Positions 41,627 through 51,757 of a DNA stretch of 64,000 bases are shown piece by piece. Position 1 is the stretch's first letter; the number at the start of each line of letters is the position of its first letter. Below the pieces are notes generated by a model, which ran no database searches, was not told the origin of the DNA, and worked only from the letters and a program-made list of their open reading frames with translations. Origin of the DNA: Desulfospira joergensenii DSM 10085 (GTDB lineage: Bacteria; Desulfobacterota; Desulfobacteria; Desulfobacterales; Desulfobacteraceae). Location: NCBI RefSeq assembly GCF_000420085.1, contig NZ_ATUG01000002.1, positions 434,001 to 498,000 on the forward strand, written 5' to 3'. A program made the translations under genes and the position numbers.

Positions 41627-43030
41627 TTAATATGAAATTTCCTGTTCCGTTTCCGTGATGCACTCGTCTAAAATGTCAATGGCCCGGCTCATCTCTTCCG
41701 GGGTGATGGTCAGTGCCGGCCTTAAGGTGATGATGTTCCCCTCAATGGTCTTAAAGGCAAGCCCCTTTTCCATGGCCTTGTACATGATAATTTCGGCCTC
41801 CTCTACGGCCCGTTCTTTGGTAAATGGATCTTTGACAAGATCAATGCCCATGTGAAGGCCCAGGCCGGCAATGTTTCCGATCAAATCATGCTTTTCCTTT
41901 AATTCTTCCAGGCGTTCCAGGGCAAGCTTTCCGATTCTTGCGGCATTATCAGCCAGATTTTGATCCTCTATGCACCTGATTTCAGCCAGGGCCGCGGCCG
42001 CGCACAGGCTGTTCTTTTCATGGGTGTAATGGCCGACGGACAGGTGGGAGAGCCGGTCATAATCGGACCGGGTAATCATTCCTGCAAAGGGAAGAAGCCC
42101 CCCGCCCAGGGATTTTCCCAGCACCAGAATATCCGGGGTGATGAAGTGCTCGCAGGCAAACATTTTACCGGTTCTGCCGAAGCCTTCGATGATTTCATCA
42201 AAGATGAGCAGGGCCCCGTACTGGCGGCAGAGTTCCCTGATCTCTTCCCAATAGGCCCGGGAGGGGACCACCGGGGTGGCGGATATGGGCTCGCCGATGA
42301 CGGCGGCGATCCCGGGCTGCCTTTCGAATATGGTTTTTACCTGGTTCAGGCAGGCTTCATCCACCGGGTCCGGGGAATCAAATCCCCAGGGGTTGCGGTA
42401 ATAATTGGGGAATTCAACATGCATGGCCCCGGGCATCATCGGGCCCATACCGGTTTTGAACAGGGCTTCCCCTCCGATGCTGGCTGCGGCAAATCCGGCA
42501 CCGTGGAATGAATCCCAGAAAGAGATGGTTTTAAAGTTCCCGGTGATCTGTTTGGCCAGGGTGAGGGCCATTTCAACGGCCTCTGAACCGCCCGGGCAGA
42601 ACAGGGATTTCTCAAGGCCGTCCGGGGTGATGTGTGCCAGTTTTTGGGCCAGGTCCACGGCAGGTTTATTGGTATACCGCCGGGGGCAGAAGCTTAAACC
42701 CCGGTCAAGCTGGTCCTTGACCGCTTGGACGATTTTGGGATGGTTAAATCCGGCGTTGTGGACCCCGTTGCCGTGCATGTCCATGTAGCGCCTGCCGTCC
42801 ATGTCCTCGATATAGATTCCCGAGGCCCCGGCCAGGACATTCAGGACCGGAGTGGACAGGTTCTGGTGCAAAAAGTATTGTTTGTCCCTCTCAAAGACAT
42901 CCCTGGCCCTGTCCGAGAGGTTCCGGGCCCAGTATCTTTCCCGGTTTTTTGTGGTGTTAACGTCGCCCTGCTCCATATCGAACCGAGTGGGCGGGCCCTG
43001 GGTTCCGGCTGTCATGGTCTGGTTCTCCAC
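41627..43030 (-). CDS. class III PLP enzyme, PbfA-like paralogue 1
   Basis: This 467-residue class III aminotransferase-fold protein has FWDSFHGAGFAAASIGGEALF, LLIFDEIIEGFGRTGKMFACE and the PLP lysine in LVLGKSLGGGLLPFAG. The N-terminal LSTPVLNVLAGASGIYIEDMDGRRYMDMHGNGVHN pattern matches enzymes of 2-aminoethylphosphonate clusters, including the 1-hydroxy-2-aminoethylphosphonate ammonia-lyase PbfA. It is last in the AEP operon. It differs from the second paralogue at 44190 in lacking the CxxC-type insertion, so the two probably act on different phosphonate amines. Confidence 0.78.
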   Translation of the reverse strand: MENQTMTAGTQGPPTRFDMEQGDVNTTKNRERYWARNLSDRARDVFERDKQYFLHQNLSTPVLNVLAGASGIYIEDMDGRRYMDMHGNGVHNAGFNHPKIVQAVKDQLDRGLSFCPRRYTNKPAVDLAQKLAHITPDGLEKSLFCPGGSEAVEMALTLAKQITGNFKTISFWDSFHGAGFAAASIGGEALFKTGMGPMMPGAMHVEFPNYYRNPWGFDSPDPVDEACLNQVKTIFERQPGIAAVIGEPISATPVVPSRAYWEEIRELCRQYGALLIFDEIIEGFGRTGKMFACEHFITPDILVLGKSLGGGLLPFAGMITRSDYDRLSHLSVGHYTHEKNSLCAAAALAEIRCIEDQNLADNAARIGKLALERLEELKEKHDLIGNIAGLGLHMGIDLVKDPFTKERAVEEAEIIMYKAMEKGLAFKTIEGNIITLRPALTITPEEMSRAIDILDECITETEQEISY

Positions 43031-43064
43031 AAATTGGGGTTTTGATTGAACGGTTTTTTTCGGT

Positions 43065-44177
43065 TTATTTCCAATAAACAGAGGACTTTACAGCCTTTAC
43101 CAGCCTCTCCATGTCCGGCGGGTGGATATCCCCGATGTTTCCGATTCTGAAGGTATCTGTCTGGGTCACCTTGCCCGGATAGATGACAAAGCCCTTGTCT
43201 TTGAGGCGGGTATAAAATTCCATAAACTCATACTCCGGATGATCCGGACTCAGGAATGCCGTGATGATGGGCGACTGGAATTCATCCTCCAGCAGGGGAA
43301 TAAAACCCATTTCCCGCATATGGGTGATGAGATATCGATTGTTGAAAGAATATCTCTGGAACCGCTCGTCCACCCCTCCTTCCTGGTCCAGCTCTTCAAG
43401 GGCCTGGGCAAAGGCCCGGACCACATGGGTGGGGGAGGTAAACCTCCATTTTCCCCTGCCAGCCTCCATGGTATGCCATTGGTCATAGAGATCCAGACTC
43501 AGGGATCTTGCATTGCCTTCTGTCTGCTCCAGCAGGGATTGCCGGGCAATGACAAAGCCGAATCCGGGCACACCCTGGATGCATTTATTGGCACTGGAAA
43601 TCAGAAAGTCGATGTTCAGCCCGGCCATATCCATGGGCACGCCGCCAAAGCTGCTCATGGCATCCACAATAAAGACCTTGTTGAACCGGTGGACAATTTC
43701 GGAGATTGTATCAACGGGGTTGAGCATGCCGGTGGTGGTTTCGCAGTGGACCACGGCCACATGGCTGATCTTTGGGTCCATTTCCAGCCTTTTTTCAAGC
43801 TGCTCCGGATCCGGCGGTTCCAGGTCCCCGCTGTCAAGGAGGGTATAATCGATATTCTGGCGTCGGGCAATCAGAGAGATCCGTCTTCCATAGGCCCCGT
43901 TGGCCAGCACCAGGAGTTTCCCGTTTTTAGGGATGGCCGTGGTCAGGCAGGCTTCAACAGAGAAGGTGCCGCTTCCCTGCATGAGAACCGCCGTGTATCC
44001 GGGGCCTTTTGCGGCAAGGCGGACCAGGGTGTTTCTGATCTTTTCAACGATCCGGTTATAGTCGGCATCCCAGGTGCACCAGTCCCTGAGCATGGCCGCC
44101 TTGACCCCCGGGGTCGTGGTCAGGGGACCCGGGGTTAAAAGGAGATAGGGATTTTCAGGTAAAAAAGCTTGATCCAT
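43065..44177 (-). CDS. phnW: 2-aminoethylphosphonate-pyruvate transaminase
   Basis: This 370-residue fold-type I enzyme converts 2-aminoethylphosphonate and pyruvate to phosphonoacetaldehyde and alanine. Family features are [45 protein letters not shown] and the PLP lysine in [16 protein letters not shown] near residue 194. Length and motifs are classical PhnW. It lies between two PbfA-like genes and downstream of phnX, so the product is passed to PhnX. Confidence 0.95.
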   Translation of the reverse strand: MDQAFLPENPYLLLTPGPLTTTPGVKAAMLRDWCTWDADYNRIVEKIRNTLVRLAAKGPGYTAVLMQGSGTFSVEACLTTAIPKNGKLLVLANGAYGRRISLIARRQNIDYTLLDSGDLEPPDPEQLEKRLEMDPKISHVAVVHCETTTGMLNPVDTISEIVHRFNKVFIVDAMSSFGGVPMDMAGLNIDFLISSANKCIQGVPGFGFVIARQSLLEQTEGNARSLSLDLYDQWHTMEAGRGKWRFTSPTHVVRAFAQALEELDQEGGVDERFQRYSFNNRYLITHMREMGFIPLLEDEFQSPIITAFLSPDHPEYEFMEFYTRLKDKGFVIYPGKVTQTDTFRIGNIGDIHPPDMERLVKAVKSSVYWK

Positions 44178-44189
44178 AAAGGTCCTCGT

Positions 44190-45569
44190 TTATTCACAGG
44201 TTTCGGATAAGGCCAGGGCAAGGATGTAAAAGGCCTTGTCCAGGTCGGTTTCGTCAATGGTCAGGGGAGGGGTCAGGGTGAGGAAATTGCCCTTGGAAAC
44301 CTTGAAGCTCAACCCCAGATCCAGACAGCGGTACATGATCCTGTCCGCCGCCTCCGGGGCGGGTTCCTTGGTCTTTCGGTCTTTGACAAGCTCGGCACCG
44401 AACATCAGGCCCTGGCCCCGGATGTCTCCAATGATCTCATATTGGGATTTAAGGTGTTCAAGACGTTCAATGGCCTGCCTGCCAAGGGTCTTGCTTCGCT
44501 CCAAAAGGCCTCGGGTTTCGATAATCCCCAGGGTGGCCAGGGCTGCGGCACAGGCCACGGGATTTTTTTCATGGGTATAGTGGCCCAGGGCCCGGTCCGG
44601 GGCCAGGTCCAGGTCTGAACGGGCGATGAGGGCGGAAAAGGGCATGATGCCGCCGCCCAGGCCTTTGCCGATGACCACCATGTCCGGGATGACCCCATAG
44701 TTTTCAAAGGCAAACAGGGTCCCGGTTCTTCCCAGGCAGACCGCTGTTTCGTCAAAGATCAGCAGGGTAGAGTGCCGGTCGCAGGATTTCCTGACGGCCT
44801 TCCAGAATCCGGGAGGCGGGGGATTGATGCAGGTGCAGCGGACCGGTTCGGCAATGACCGCTGCCACGTCCTGTTCCCGGTCCAGAACATAGTCGATGTA
44901 CCGGGCGCATTTGAGGCTGCACCGGCTGCAGTCGCCGGAATCTTCAAACAGGCAGCGGTAGGGTTCCGGCGGGGGGACATGTTCGGTCCCCGGCATGAGG
45001 GGGCCCATGTTTTTCCTGAACAGGGATTCCCCTCCGATGGAGATGGCGTCCAGGGAGGCCCCGTGAAAGGAATCCCACATGGAAAGGGTCTTGTGGCGGC
45101 CGGTGGCCACCCGGGCAAGTTTCAGGGCCATGCCGACGGAGGATGTGGCGCCCGGTGCAAACAGAATCTTTCCAAGATCTCCCGGCGCCAGTTCGGCCAG
45201 CTTTTCCGCCAGTTCAACGGCCCTCTCGTTGGTGTAGCGGCGGGTGCAGAAGGAGAGCTCGCCCAATTGTTCAATGATGGCCCGGATCACATGGAGGTTG
45301 GCAAAGCCGACCTGGTGGACGCTGTTCCCGTGGAAATCGAGGAATTTTTTCCCCGAGATATCGGTCAGGAAACTGCCCTCGCATCCGCCCAGGACATCAA
45401 TGCAGGGAGAGGACAGGGATTGGTGCAGGAAAACCCGGGCATCCCTGTCCAGCAGATCCCGGGTTGGGTCGTCCAGGCCCCGGATCCACCCGGCCCGGTT
45501 GGACGAGAGGTTGGAATCCCCTTCGGACAGGTCAATTTCGGATAGACCCATGGGTTCTGTGCGGTTCAT
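44190..45569 (-). CDS. pbfA: class III PLP lyase, PbfA-like paralogue 2 with Cys insertion
   Basis: This 459-residue class III PLP enzyme resembles PbfA, which eliminates ammonia from (R)-1-hydroxy-2-aminoethylphosphonate to give phosphonoacetaldehyde. The HGNSVHQVGFANLHVI and MWDSFHGASLDAISIGGESLF segments and the PLP lysine in VVIGKGLGGGIMPF are intact. An insertion SGDCSRCSLKCARYIDYVL near residues 235-253 carries three cysteines, as I recall for PbfA relatives. The usual DEI..GLGRTGK reads DETAVCLGRTGT here. It starts four bases after phnX. Confidence 0.78.
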   Translation of the reverse strand: MNRTEPMGLSEIDLSEGDSNLSSNRAGWIRGLDDPTRDLLDRDARVFLHQSLSSPCIDVLGGCEGSFLTDISGKKFLDFHGNSVHQVGFANLHVIRAIIEQLGELSFCTRRYTNERAVELAEKLAELAPGDLGKILFAPGATSSVGMALKLARVATGRHKTLSMWDSFHGASLDAISIGGESLFRKNMGPLMPGTEHVPPPEPYRCLFEDSGDCSRCSLKCARYIDYVLDREQDVAAVIAEPVRCTCINPPPPGFWKAVRKSCDRHSTLLIFDETAVCLGRTGTLFAFENYGVIPDMVVIGKGLGGGIMPFSALIARSDLDLAPDRALGHYTHEKNPVACAAALATLGIIETRGLLERSKTLGRQAIERLEHLKSQYEIIGDIRGQGLMFGAELVKDRKTKEPAPEAADRIMYRCLDLGLSFKVSKGNFLTLTPPLTIDETDLDKAFYILALALSETCE

Positions 45570-45572
45570 TTT

Positions 45573-46415
45573 CTATCCCTTCAGGGGAAGTTCCCCGGAT
45601 TTGAGTTTTAAATCGATCTCTTCCAGGACCGGAAGGATATCGGCGGTCCTCTCCAGAATATAATGGGCGCCGGCCTGTTTGAACCGGGCCTCGATTTTTA
45701 CCAGGCGCCGGTTCAGCTCGGCCGGTTCCAGGGCCCGGGTCTCTTCCCGGGTAAGGCCCAGTTCATTTCCGGTCCGGGTGATGCCCACGGTCCACATGCC
45801 GGCATTCTGGCCTTCCTCAATATCGGTGAGGGTATCCCCGATTTTAACCATGGCTTCCATGGGATAGGTTTCCAGGCGGATGGCATTGGCATAACACATC
45901 CAGGGATAGGGCCGTCCGGCCGGCACATCAGAGGAGCAGACAATGGCGTCCGGGTGATATCCCTTTTCTTTGGCCAGGGGAACCAGGACATCCATCATCT
46001 CTTTCACATAACCGGTGCTGGAACCGATTTTAAGGCCCATCTTTCTCATCTCCTCCACCACGGGGACAACCCCGTCAATGGGATCACTGTGATGGGAAAG
46101 GGTTTGAACCATCATGACAGCGGTCTGTTCGTAAAGCTCTTCGATATCGGCTTCCTCAGGCCCCTGTCCGTATCTTTTTTTCCAGGCTTCCGCCACCCGG
46201 GGCAGACCGCACATGCCCTGGATATGATCTTTCTTGGCAAGCCCCATGAATTTTCTGGCTTCTTCATGGGACACTTCGATATCCTTTTGGGCAAAGACAT
46301 CCACAAAGACTGCGGCCGGGCCGATGCAGCCGTAGTCGACGGCAGTCCCTGCCCAGTCCAGGACAACAGCCTGAACCGGCCCCGTGTATTTTTTGTTTCG
46401 GATAAAAATATCCAT
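45573..46415 (-). CDS. phnX: phosphonoacetaldehyde hydrolase
   Basis: This 280-residue HAD-superfamily enzyme cleaves the C-P bond of phosphonoacetaldehyde to acetaldehyde and phosphate. The nucleophile is Asp20 in VVLDWAGTAVDYG. A Schiff-base Lys lies in FMGLAKKDHIQGM, and the acidic motif IGDTLTDIEEGQNAGM is near residue 190. The Ala-Gly after the first Asp is diagnostic for PhnX over other HAD enzymes. It is translated just before the PbfA-like and PhnW genes. Confidence 0.95.
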   Translation of the reverse strand: MDIFIRNKKYTGPVQAVVLDWAGTAVDYGCIGPAAVFVDVFAQKDIEVSHEEARKFMGLAKKDHIQGMCGLPRVAEAWKKRYGQGPEEADIEELYEQTAVMMVQTLSHHSDPIDGVVPVVEEMRKMGLKIGSSTGYVKEMMDVLVPLAKEKGYHPDAIVCSSDVPAGRPYPWMCYANAIRLETYPMEAMVKIGDTLTDIEEGQNAGMWTVGITRTGNELGLTREETRALEPAELNRRLVKIEARFKQAGAHYILERTADILPVLEEIDLKLKSGELPLKG

Positions 46416-46478
46416 GTTCTCTCCTGTTCTGTTTTTAGATTGACGGGTTAGAAAATGATCCCCAATCCAAGGTTTGGA

Positions 46479-48233
46479 TTATTTTTTTGTCCAGGCCAGA
46501 CTTTTTCCCTTGAGTTTTGCCGTAACCAGGGAAAAGACCAGCCGGACAAGGATATTGGTCAGGACAACAAGCATGGACATGGCGCATGCCGGGGCAATGT
46601 CACCTGCATCGTCCATATTGGCAATGGCCACCGAGGCCAGGGGAATATCTGCGGAATAGAGGAAGATCACCGCTGACACCGTTGCCATGGAGTTAACAAA
46701 ATAGTATATGGCGATTTCAAGGACAGCCGGCAGGCAGGCCGGTACGCTCACCCTGAAAAAGGTTTTGTAAAACGGGACGGCCATGGACTCGGATACCTGT
46801 TCAAATTCAATATCCAATTGCTTTAAGGCGGTGGTGGCGCTCAGAAAACTGACCGTATAAAAATGGACGATATTGGAGAGCACCAGGATCCCCATGGTGG
46901 CATATAAAAAATTAAAGGGGTTGGGAACCGTGATGCCCAGAATCTCCCATCCCCTGGCATTGAAAAAAAAGATATAGGACAGCCCGATCACAAGACCGGG
47001 AAGGGCCAGGGGCAGGATGGAAAGAAAATAGGCGGTCTGGCGGACCGGTTTCATGATCCTGATTTTTTCGATGAGATAGGCCGATGAAAAGGTGATCACC
47101 GTGCCGAAAACCGCGGAATAAAAACTCATTCGAATGCTGTTGAAAAAGGCGGCATATCCGCCGCCGCCGGTTCCGGAAAAATGATAGTGCCACAATCCCA
47201 GGTCGAGTTTGTAGGGCCAGACCTTGACCAGGGAGGCAAAAAGCGCCGTGGCGTAAAAGGAAAGGATCAAAAAGATCATCCCGGAGCAGAAGGCCAGGGC
47301 AAGGGTATCAAAAAGTTTTTTGGGCTCCGGCACCAGGGGAACCGACTTGGCCGCGATCATGGCTGCCTGACGTCCCTGGATCATCCGGTCGGCAATAAAG
47401 GCGATCAGGGTGGGAATCAAGAGGACCACGGAAACCACCGCACCCATGACAAAATTCTGTTGGCCGATTACCTGTTTATAGATGTCCGTGGCCAGGATAT
47501 TAAAATTGCCCCCAACCACCTTGGGGGCCCCGAAATCGGTAAAGGCCAGGATAAAGCAGACAAAGACAGCGCTTAAGAGGCCGTACTTGATGCTGGGCAG
47601 GGTGACCGTGAAAAAGATTCTCAGGGATCCCGCTCCCAGGGACCGGGCCGCTTCGTACAATCGGGCGTCGGTGATGCTCAGGGCAATGGTCAGGATGAGC
47701 ATGGCCTGGGGAAAGGTGTACATCACCTCTGAAATGACAATTCCCACGGGCCCGTACAAGGGGATCTTCAAGCCCGGGATCAGCCCGAAAAACCCCTTTG
47801 AGATCAGCCCTTTTCTGCCGAACAGATAGATCAGGGCAATCCCGTTGAGCAGGGTCGGGGCAAACAGGGGCATCATGGCGATTCCCTTGAACAACCCTTT
47901 GCCCGGCATACAGGAACGGGTCAGGGCATAGGCAAATCCAAAGCCGAGACTTACCGATATCAGGGTGGTGAAAACAGCCACAAGGATGCTGTTGGAGATG
48001 GAATTTGACAGGCTCGGGGATGAAAAGTACTCCATGTAGTTGGCCAGCCCCACAAAGACACCGTCCGCATTGGTCAGACTCTTCATCAGCAGGGTGCCTA
48101 CGGGCAGGATGACCACCCCGGTCATCCAGAGGCAGACCAGGATCATCAGCACCCGTTTCAGGGTGGTTTCGCCGGTGAGCAGATCCCTCAGTGAAAAGGC
48201 AGGACGCCCGGGAAGGGCAAGAGTCTCACCCAT
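46479..48233 (-). CDS. 2-aminoethylphosphonate ABC transporter permease (fused)
   Basis: This 584-residue permease contains two ABC transmembrane domains in one chain, about twelve helices, with an EAA-type loop in each half (AARSLGAGSLRIFFTVTLPSIKYGLL and the later SMAVPFYKTFFRVSVPACLPAVLE). Fused permeases of this size are typical of the AEP transporter family (PhnV-like/AepP). ATG 48233 overlaps the ATPase gene by eight bases. It works with the ATPase at 48226 and the binding protein at 49434. Confidence 0.9.
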   Translation of the reverse strand: MGETLALPGRPAFSLRDLLTGETTLKRVLMILVCLWMTGVVILPVGTLLMKSLTNADGVFVGLANYMEYFSSPSLSNSISNSILVAVFTTLISVSLGFGFAYALTRSCMPGKGLFKGIAMMPLFAPTLLNGIALIYLFGRKGLISKGFFGLIPGLKIPLYGPVGIVISEVMYTFPQAMLILTIALSITDARLYEAARSLGAGSLRIFFTVTLPSIKYGLLSAVFVCFILAFTDFGAPKVVGGNFNILATDIYKQVIGQQNFVMGAVVSVVLLIPTLIAFIADRMIQGRQAAMIAAKSVPLVPEPKKLFDTLALAFCSGMIFLILSFYATALFASLVKVWPYKLDLGLWHYHFSGTGGGGYAAFFNSIRMSFYSAVFGTVITFSSAYLIEKIRIMKPVRQTAYFLSILPLALPGLVIGLSYIFFFNARGWEILGITVPNPFNFLYATMGILVLSNIVHFYTVSFLSATTALKQLDIEFEQVSESMAVPFYKTFFRVSVPACLPAVLEIAIYYFVNSMATVSAVIFLYSADIPLASVAIANMDDAGDIAPACAMSMLVVLTNILVRLVFSLVTAKLKGKSLAWTKK

Positions 48234-49338
48234 GAATTCTCTCCCCCGGGGAGGCCTCATAGACCAGCAGCCGCTCCGGCGGCAGGGAAATAGTTACCGG
48301 CATATCCTGCTGTAAGGAAAATCGCCGGATCTGTTCCGTGGGCAGGTCCGCCGTAATCACGGGAATCTTGCCCCCGGTGGACAGGCGGAGGTTCAGCCGG
48401 AAAAGAGATCCCCGGTACTCCATGGTTTCAATCCGGCCGGGAAACAGGTTCTGTCCCTGTTTTTCAGAGGAATCGATCATCACATCCTCGGGACGGATGG
48501 CCAGGGTGGCCTGATCCCCGTTTAAAAGCCTTGCCGTCCCGTTTTCGTTGGCCACATAAAAGGAACGGCCGCAGATGTCGTACATCCCCGGCTCCATTTT
48601 TCTGGCCTTTCCCATGAAGTTCATGGAGCCGATAAAGGAAGCCACAAAAGGGGTGGCCGGCTGTTCGTAGATCTGATGGGGGCTGCCTTTCTGGACCAGT
48701 TTTCCTTCATTCATGACCAGGATCCGGTCGGCCATGGTCAAGGCCTCTTCCTGGTCATGGGTGACCATGATGGTTGTCACTCCCAGGTGCTGCTGCAGCC
48801 GCCGGATTTCAGATCTCAGCTTGATCCGGACCTTTGCATCCAAGGCGGACAGGGGCTCGTCCAGGAGCAGGAGATCAGGAGACAGGGCCATGGCCCTGGC
48901 CAGGGCGACCCGCTGCTGCTGGCCCCCCGAGAGCTGGGCCGGATATTTTTGTCCCATGCCGGCGAGACCCACCAGGTCCATGAGATCCTCAACCTTCTGG
49001 GTAATCTCCTGCCGGGAAGCCTGGCCTTTTAATCCATAGGCGATATTCTTGGCGGCATTCAGGTTGGGAAAAAGGGCATAGGACTGGAAGACAATTCCCA
49101 CGTTCCGTTTGGATACTCCCAGGGAAGATACATCTGTGTTGTTGATAAAGACGTTTCCGGAATCCTGGATCTCAAGACCGGCAACCACCCGGAGAGCCGT
49201 TGTCTTTCCACACCCGCTGGGCCCCAGGATGGAGAGGAACTCCCCCTGACGGGCTGAAAATGAAACCGATTTCAAGGCATCCACCTGTCCGAATCGTTTG
49301 GATACCTCTTTGAGTTGTAAAAAGATGTTGTTTTCCAT
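48226..49338 (-). CDS. 2-aminoethylphosphonate ABC transporter ATP-binding protein
   Basis: This 370-residue ABC ATPase has Walker A GPSGCGKTT near residue 37, the signature LSGGQQQRVALARAMA near 135 and Walker B LLLLDEPLSALDAKVR near 156. A TOBE-type C-terminal regulatory region follows (about 250-365). This layout is that of PotA/PhnT importers. ATG 49338 gives MENNIFLQLKEVSKRFG; the longer frame adds a non-homologous leader. Confidence 0.92.
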   Translation of the reverse strand: MENNIFLQLKEVSKRFGQVDALKSVSFSARQGEFLSILGPSGCGKTTALRVVAGLEIQDSGNVFINNTDVSSLGVSKRNVGIVFQSYALFPNLNAAKNIAYGLKGQASRQEITQKVEDLMDLVGLAGMGQKYPAQLSGGQQQRVALARAMALSPDLLLLDEPLSALDAKVRIKLRSEIRRLQQHLGVTTIMVTHDQEEALTMADRILVMNEGKLVQKGSPHQIYEQPATPFVASFIGSMNFMGKARKMEPGMYDICGRSFYVANENGTARLLNGDQATLAIRPEDVMIDSSEKQGQNLFPGRIETMEYRGSLFRLNLRLSTGGKIPVITADLPTEQIRRFSLQQDMPVTISLPPERLLVYEASPGERIHG

Positions 49339-49374
49339 GAATCTGCCCCTGAAGCTATCGCGCTCTGTGGTTTG

Positions 49375-49414
49375 ATATGGCCGGATCAAAAAATAGGTTT
49401 TGATCCGGCCATAT
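49375..49414 (-). other. perfect 17-bp stem-loop between AEP binding protein and ATPase genes
   Basis: ATATGGCCGGATCAAAA (49375-49391) pairs perfectly with 49398-49414 around a six-base loop. It lies in the intergenic region after the binding-protein stop. It could be a partial terminator or an mRNA 3'-end stabiliser, raising binding-protein levels above the ATPase. Confidence 0.68.
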
Positions 49415-49433
49415 GCTGTTCTATTGATCCGCC

Positions 49434-50453
49434 TTATTTGGCGTCGCTTTTCCCGTCATACCGGGAGGACCATTCCTTGAGGATCCTCATCCTGTTTTTG
49501 GCGGCCCACTGAAAATCATTTTCAATGAGCTGGGCTTCGGGATTCTTGGGAAACCCGTCGGGGATGGGGGCGCCTGTAGCGTAGGCGGTCACCGGGTACA
49601 CCTTGGCATATTCCTTCATCACCGGTCCGCTGATGGCCCAGTCCAAAAAGGTTTTGGCGGCCGGTTTGATGCTTGATTTTTTGATCAGGCAGTTGGCCTC
49701 CACATCCCAGCCGGATCCCTCCTGGGGAAATACGGTCAGGACAGGTTCTCCCTTCTGCTTCTGCATAAATCCGCGATAGGCAAAGGAGATCCCGATGGGA
49801 AGCTCGCCGGCCCCGGCAGTCTTACAGGGTTTGGACCCGGAGTGGGTGTATCTGGCAATATTTTCATGGAGTTTATCCAGATATGCCCAGCCCTCTTTTT
49901 CCCCTTTCATCTGGAGGATGGCTGAAACGGTGAGAAACCCGGTCCCGGATGATGCGGGATTGGGCATGACCAGGTGACCCTTGTAAACCGGGTTTAAGAG
50001 ATCGTCAAAATTCCGGGGAATGGGGAGTTTCAGGTCTTCGATTTCATAGGTGTTCACACAAAAACCGGTCATCCAGGCTTTGATCCCAACCCAATGGGGG
50101 ACCTTATGAAAGTCTTTCATCTTGGGAACCACCCGGTCAATGTCTTTGGGTGCATAGGGTTCCACCATGCCGGCCTGGTCACAGAGCATCAGGCTGGTGG
50201 CGGCTGTTCCCCAGACCAGGTCGGCCCTGGGGTTGTCCTTTTCGGCCAGAAGCTTGGCCGTGACAATGCCTGTGGAATCCCGGACGATTTTTACATGGAT
50301 GTCCGGATGGCTTTTTTCAAATAAAGCCAGGTATCTGGGGATTTCATCATCCTCCAGGGCTGTGTAGACCAGAAGGTCCTCTGCGTGGACGGTGCTGAAA
50401 ATCAGACACAGGGCCACCGAAAAAAGGGTGGCAAGTTTAATCAGATGTTTCAT
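49434..50453 (-). CDS. 2-aminoethylphosphonate ABC transporter substrate-binding protein
   Basis: This 339-residue periplasmic protein has a signal peptide ([17 protein letters not shown]) and a type-2 binding protein fold. [38 protein letters not shown] and [17 protein letters not shown] are typical of Fe/AEP-type SBPs (AepX/PhnS-like). Its start overlaps the LysR stop by 17 bases, so the regulator and transporter are co-transcribed. Confidence 0.9.
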   Translation of the reverse strand: MKHLIKLATLFSVALCLIFSTVHAEDLLVYTALEDDEIPRYLALFEKSHPDIHVKIVRDSTGIVTAKLLAEKDNPRADLVWGTAATSLMLCDQAGMVEPYAPKDIDRVVPKMKDFHKVPHWVGIKAWMTGFCVNTYEIEDLKLPIPRNFDDLLNPVYKGHLVMPNPASSGTGFLTVSAILQMKGEKEGWAYLDKLHENIARYTHSGSKPCKTAGAGELPIGISFAYRGFMQKQKGEPVLTVFPQEGSGWDVEANCLIKKSSIKPAAKTFLDWAISGPVMKEYAKVYPVTAYATGAPIPDGFPKNPEAQLIENDFQWAAKNRMRILKEWSSRYDGKSDAK

Positions 50454-51366
50454 GTTTTTTCTCCTTTTTGATCTGTTTTAAAATACGATTTTTTTCACTC
50501 TCTTTGGCCGCAATTTCCAGGAAGGCGGATACCACCTTCAATTCCCGGTATTCCGGCTGACATACAAAATATTGATTGGCTGTGAATCTAGCCCCTTTTA
50601 AGGCAATCTTTGCCAGCCGGTGATCCGGACCGAATTCATCTTCCAGGGCAATCCCGAATCCGATCCCTGCGGCAACCGTCTCTTTCATGGTCTCCCAGTT
50701 GTCCAGTTCCAGCACGATATTGGGATTGATCCCCTTTTCATCCAGCTTTTTGTTGAAAATCTGCCGGGTCATGGATTCATTGTGCAGGGCCACCATCTTT
50801 ACATTGTCCAGACGAGTGATATCGATGTGAGACAGGCCGGCCCAGGCATGGCTTTGGGCGACAAACAGCAGGATCTTCTGCTCACTGAACTTGAGGTTGA
50901 AAAGATGGGGATCCGGCTGGGTATCTGTAATTTCGGCTATATCCATCCGGCAGGCTTTGACTTCTTCCTTAAGACGGGCGGAATGGCCGATGCTGGCCTT
51001 GACGCTGACCCCCGGGTAGTCTTCAATAAACCTCGGCAGCAATCGTTTGACAAAATAATGGCAGCTCAAGCCTATATGGAGTTTGCCTGAAAAGAGTTCA
51101 GCGGTTTCCCTGATCCGGGTATCCATCTCATTGAGCAGGCCCAGGACCTTGCGCCCTGTGGTCACAAGCTCCAACCCCAGTTCGCTGAGCATGATCTTTT
51201 TGCCTCTCCTGTAATAGATGTTGATGCCGTAGCGCTTTTGAAGCTCTCTCAATTGAATGGAGACTGCCGGCTGGCTGATCCCCAGCAGAACCGCTGCCTT
51301 TGAAAAGTTATTCTCCTTGGCAACCGCATCAAGAACCCTGATCTGGGGTATGGTAATTTGCTCCAT
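50437..51366 (-). CDS. LysR-family regulator of the phosphonate operon
   Basis: This 309-residue LysR protein has the N-terminal HTH ([35 protein letters not shown] in substance, residues 9-42) and an effector domain. It is the first gene of the AEP operon and overlaps the SBP gene, an unusual LysR position that implies autoregulation together with its targets. The probable inducer is 2-aminoethylphosphonate or phosphonoacetaldehyde. Confidence 0.9.
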   Translation of the reverse strand: MEQITIPQIRVLDAVAKENNFSKAAVLLGISQPAVSIQLRELQKRYGINIYYRRGKKIMLSELGLELVTTGRKVLGLLNEMDTRIRETAELFSGKLHIGLSCHYFVKRLLPRFIEDYPGVSVKASIGHSARLKEEVKACRMDIAEITDTQPDPHLFNLKFSEQKILLFVAQSHAWAGLSHIDITRLDNVKMVALHNESMTRQIFNKKLDEKGINPNIVLELDNWETMKETVAAGIGFGIALEDEFGPDHRLAKIALKGARFTANQYFVCQPEYRELKVVSAFLEIAAKESEKNRILKQIKKEKKHETSD

Positions 51367-51757
51367 TGATTGATTTTCCCGGTCTGTTTTATTGAAGAGG
51401 AATTTAAAGAAACCGGGTTAGATTGTGATTAGCCTTGAATTATTGTTTCATTAATAGATTTTATAAAAACCTAGTGCATCCAAATTTTTGATTATACTTA
51501 AAAATGAGTGCGGCCAGTTCCCTGTAACTTCATGTTGCAGATGAAAACGCAAATGTAACCCCTAGTGACATTGGCTTGATTCAACGGGAAGTTCAATGAA
51601 AGCCTGAAAGACAATCCCTGTTATTTCATGGGGTTATGAACGGGCCGGCTCCGGGGTCATGGCACAGCGTTTGCACTGCATCAAACCGGGAATTCAAAAA
51701 AACAGGCAATGGTGGTGATGTATTGAATGTAACGATCTTAAACAAAGGAGAACAAAA
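51367..51757. other. divergent intergenic region
   Basis: About 390 bases between the phosphonate LysR gene (minus) and the AmiS/UreI-like gene (plus). It holds a -24/-12 promoter at 51660-51675 and a short TTGC...GCAA palindrome at 51535-51552 at activator-site distance. No ORF is supported. Confidence 0.5.
51660..51675 (+). promoter_or_regulatory. sigma-54 (-24/-12) promoter
   Basis: TGGCAC, five bases, then TTGCA: the GG and GC dinucleotides are exactly ten bases apart, the defining sigma-54 spacing, with a perfect -24 box. It lies about 85 bases before the AmiS/UreI-like gene. A TTGC-N10-GCAA palindrome 108 bases upstream (51535-51552) could bind an activator. Confidence 0.8.

Noticed and set aside
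41627..43030. Naming this gene pbfA without reservation
   Set aside because: It lacks the Cys insertion seen in the other copy and class III enzymes are easily misnamed, so only a PbfA-like label is justified.
43122..44138. 338-codon plus-strand frame
   Set aside because: Lies exactly opposite phnW, which has all family motifs; the antisense translation has no recognisable fold.
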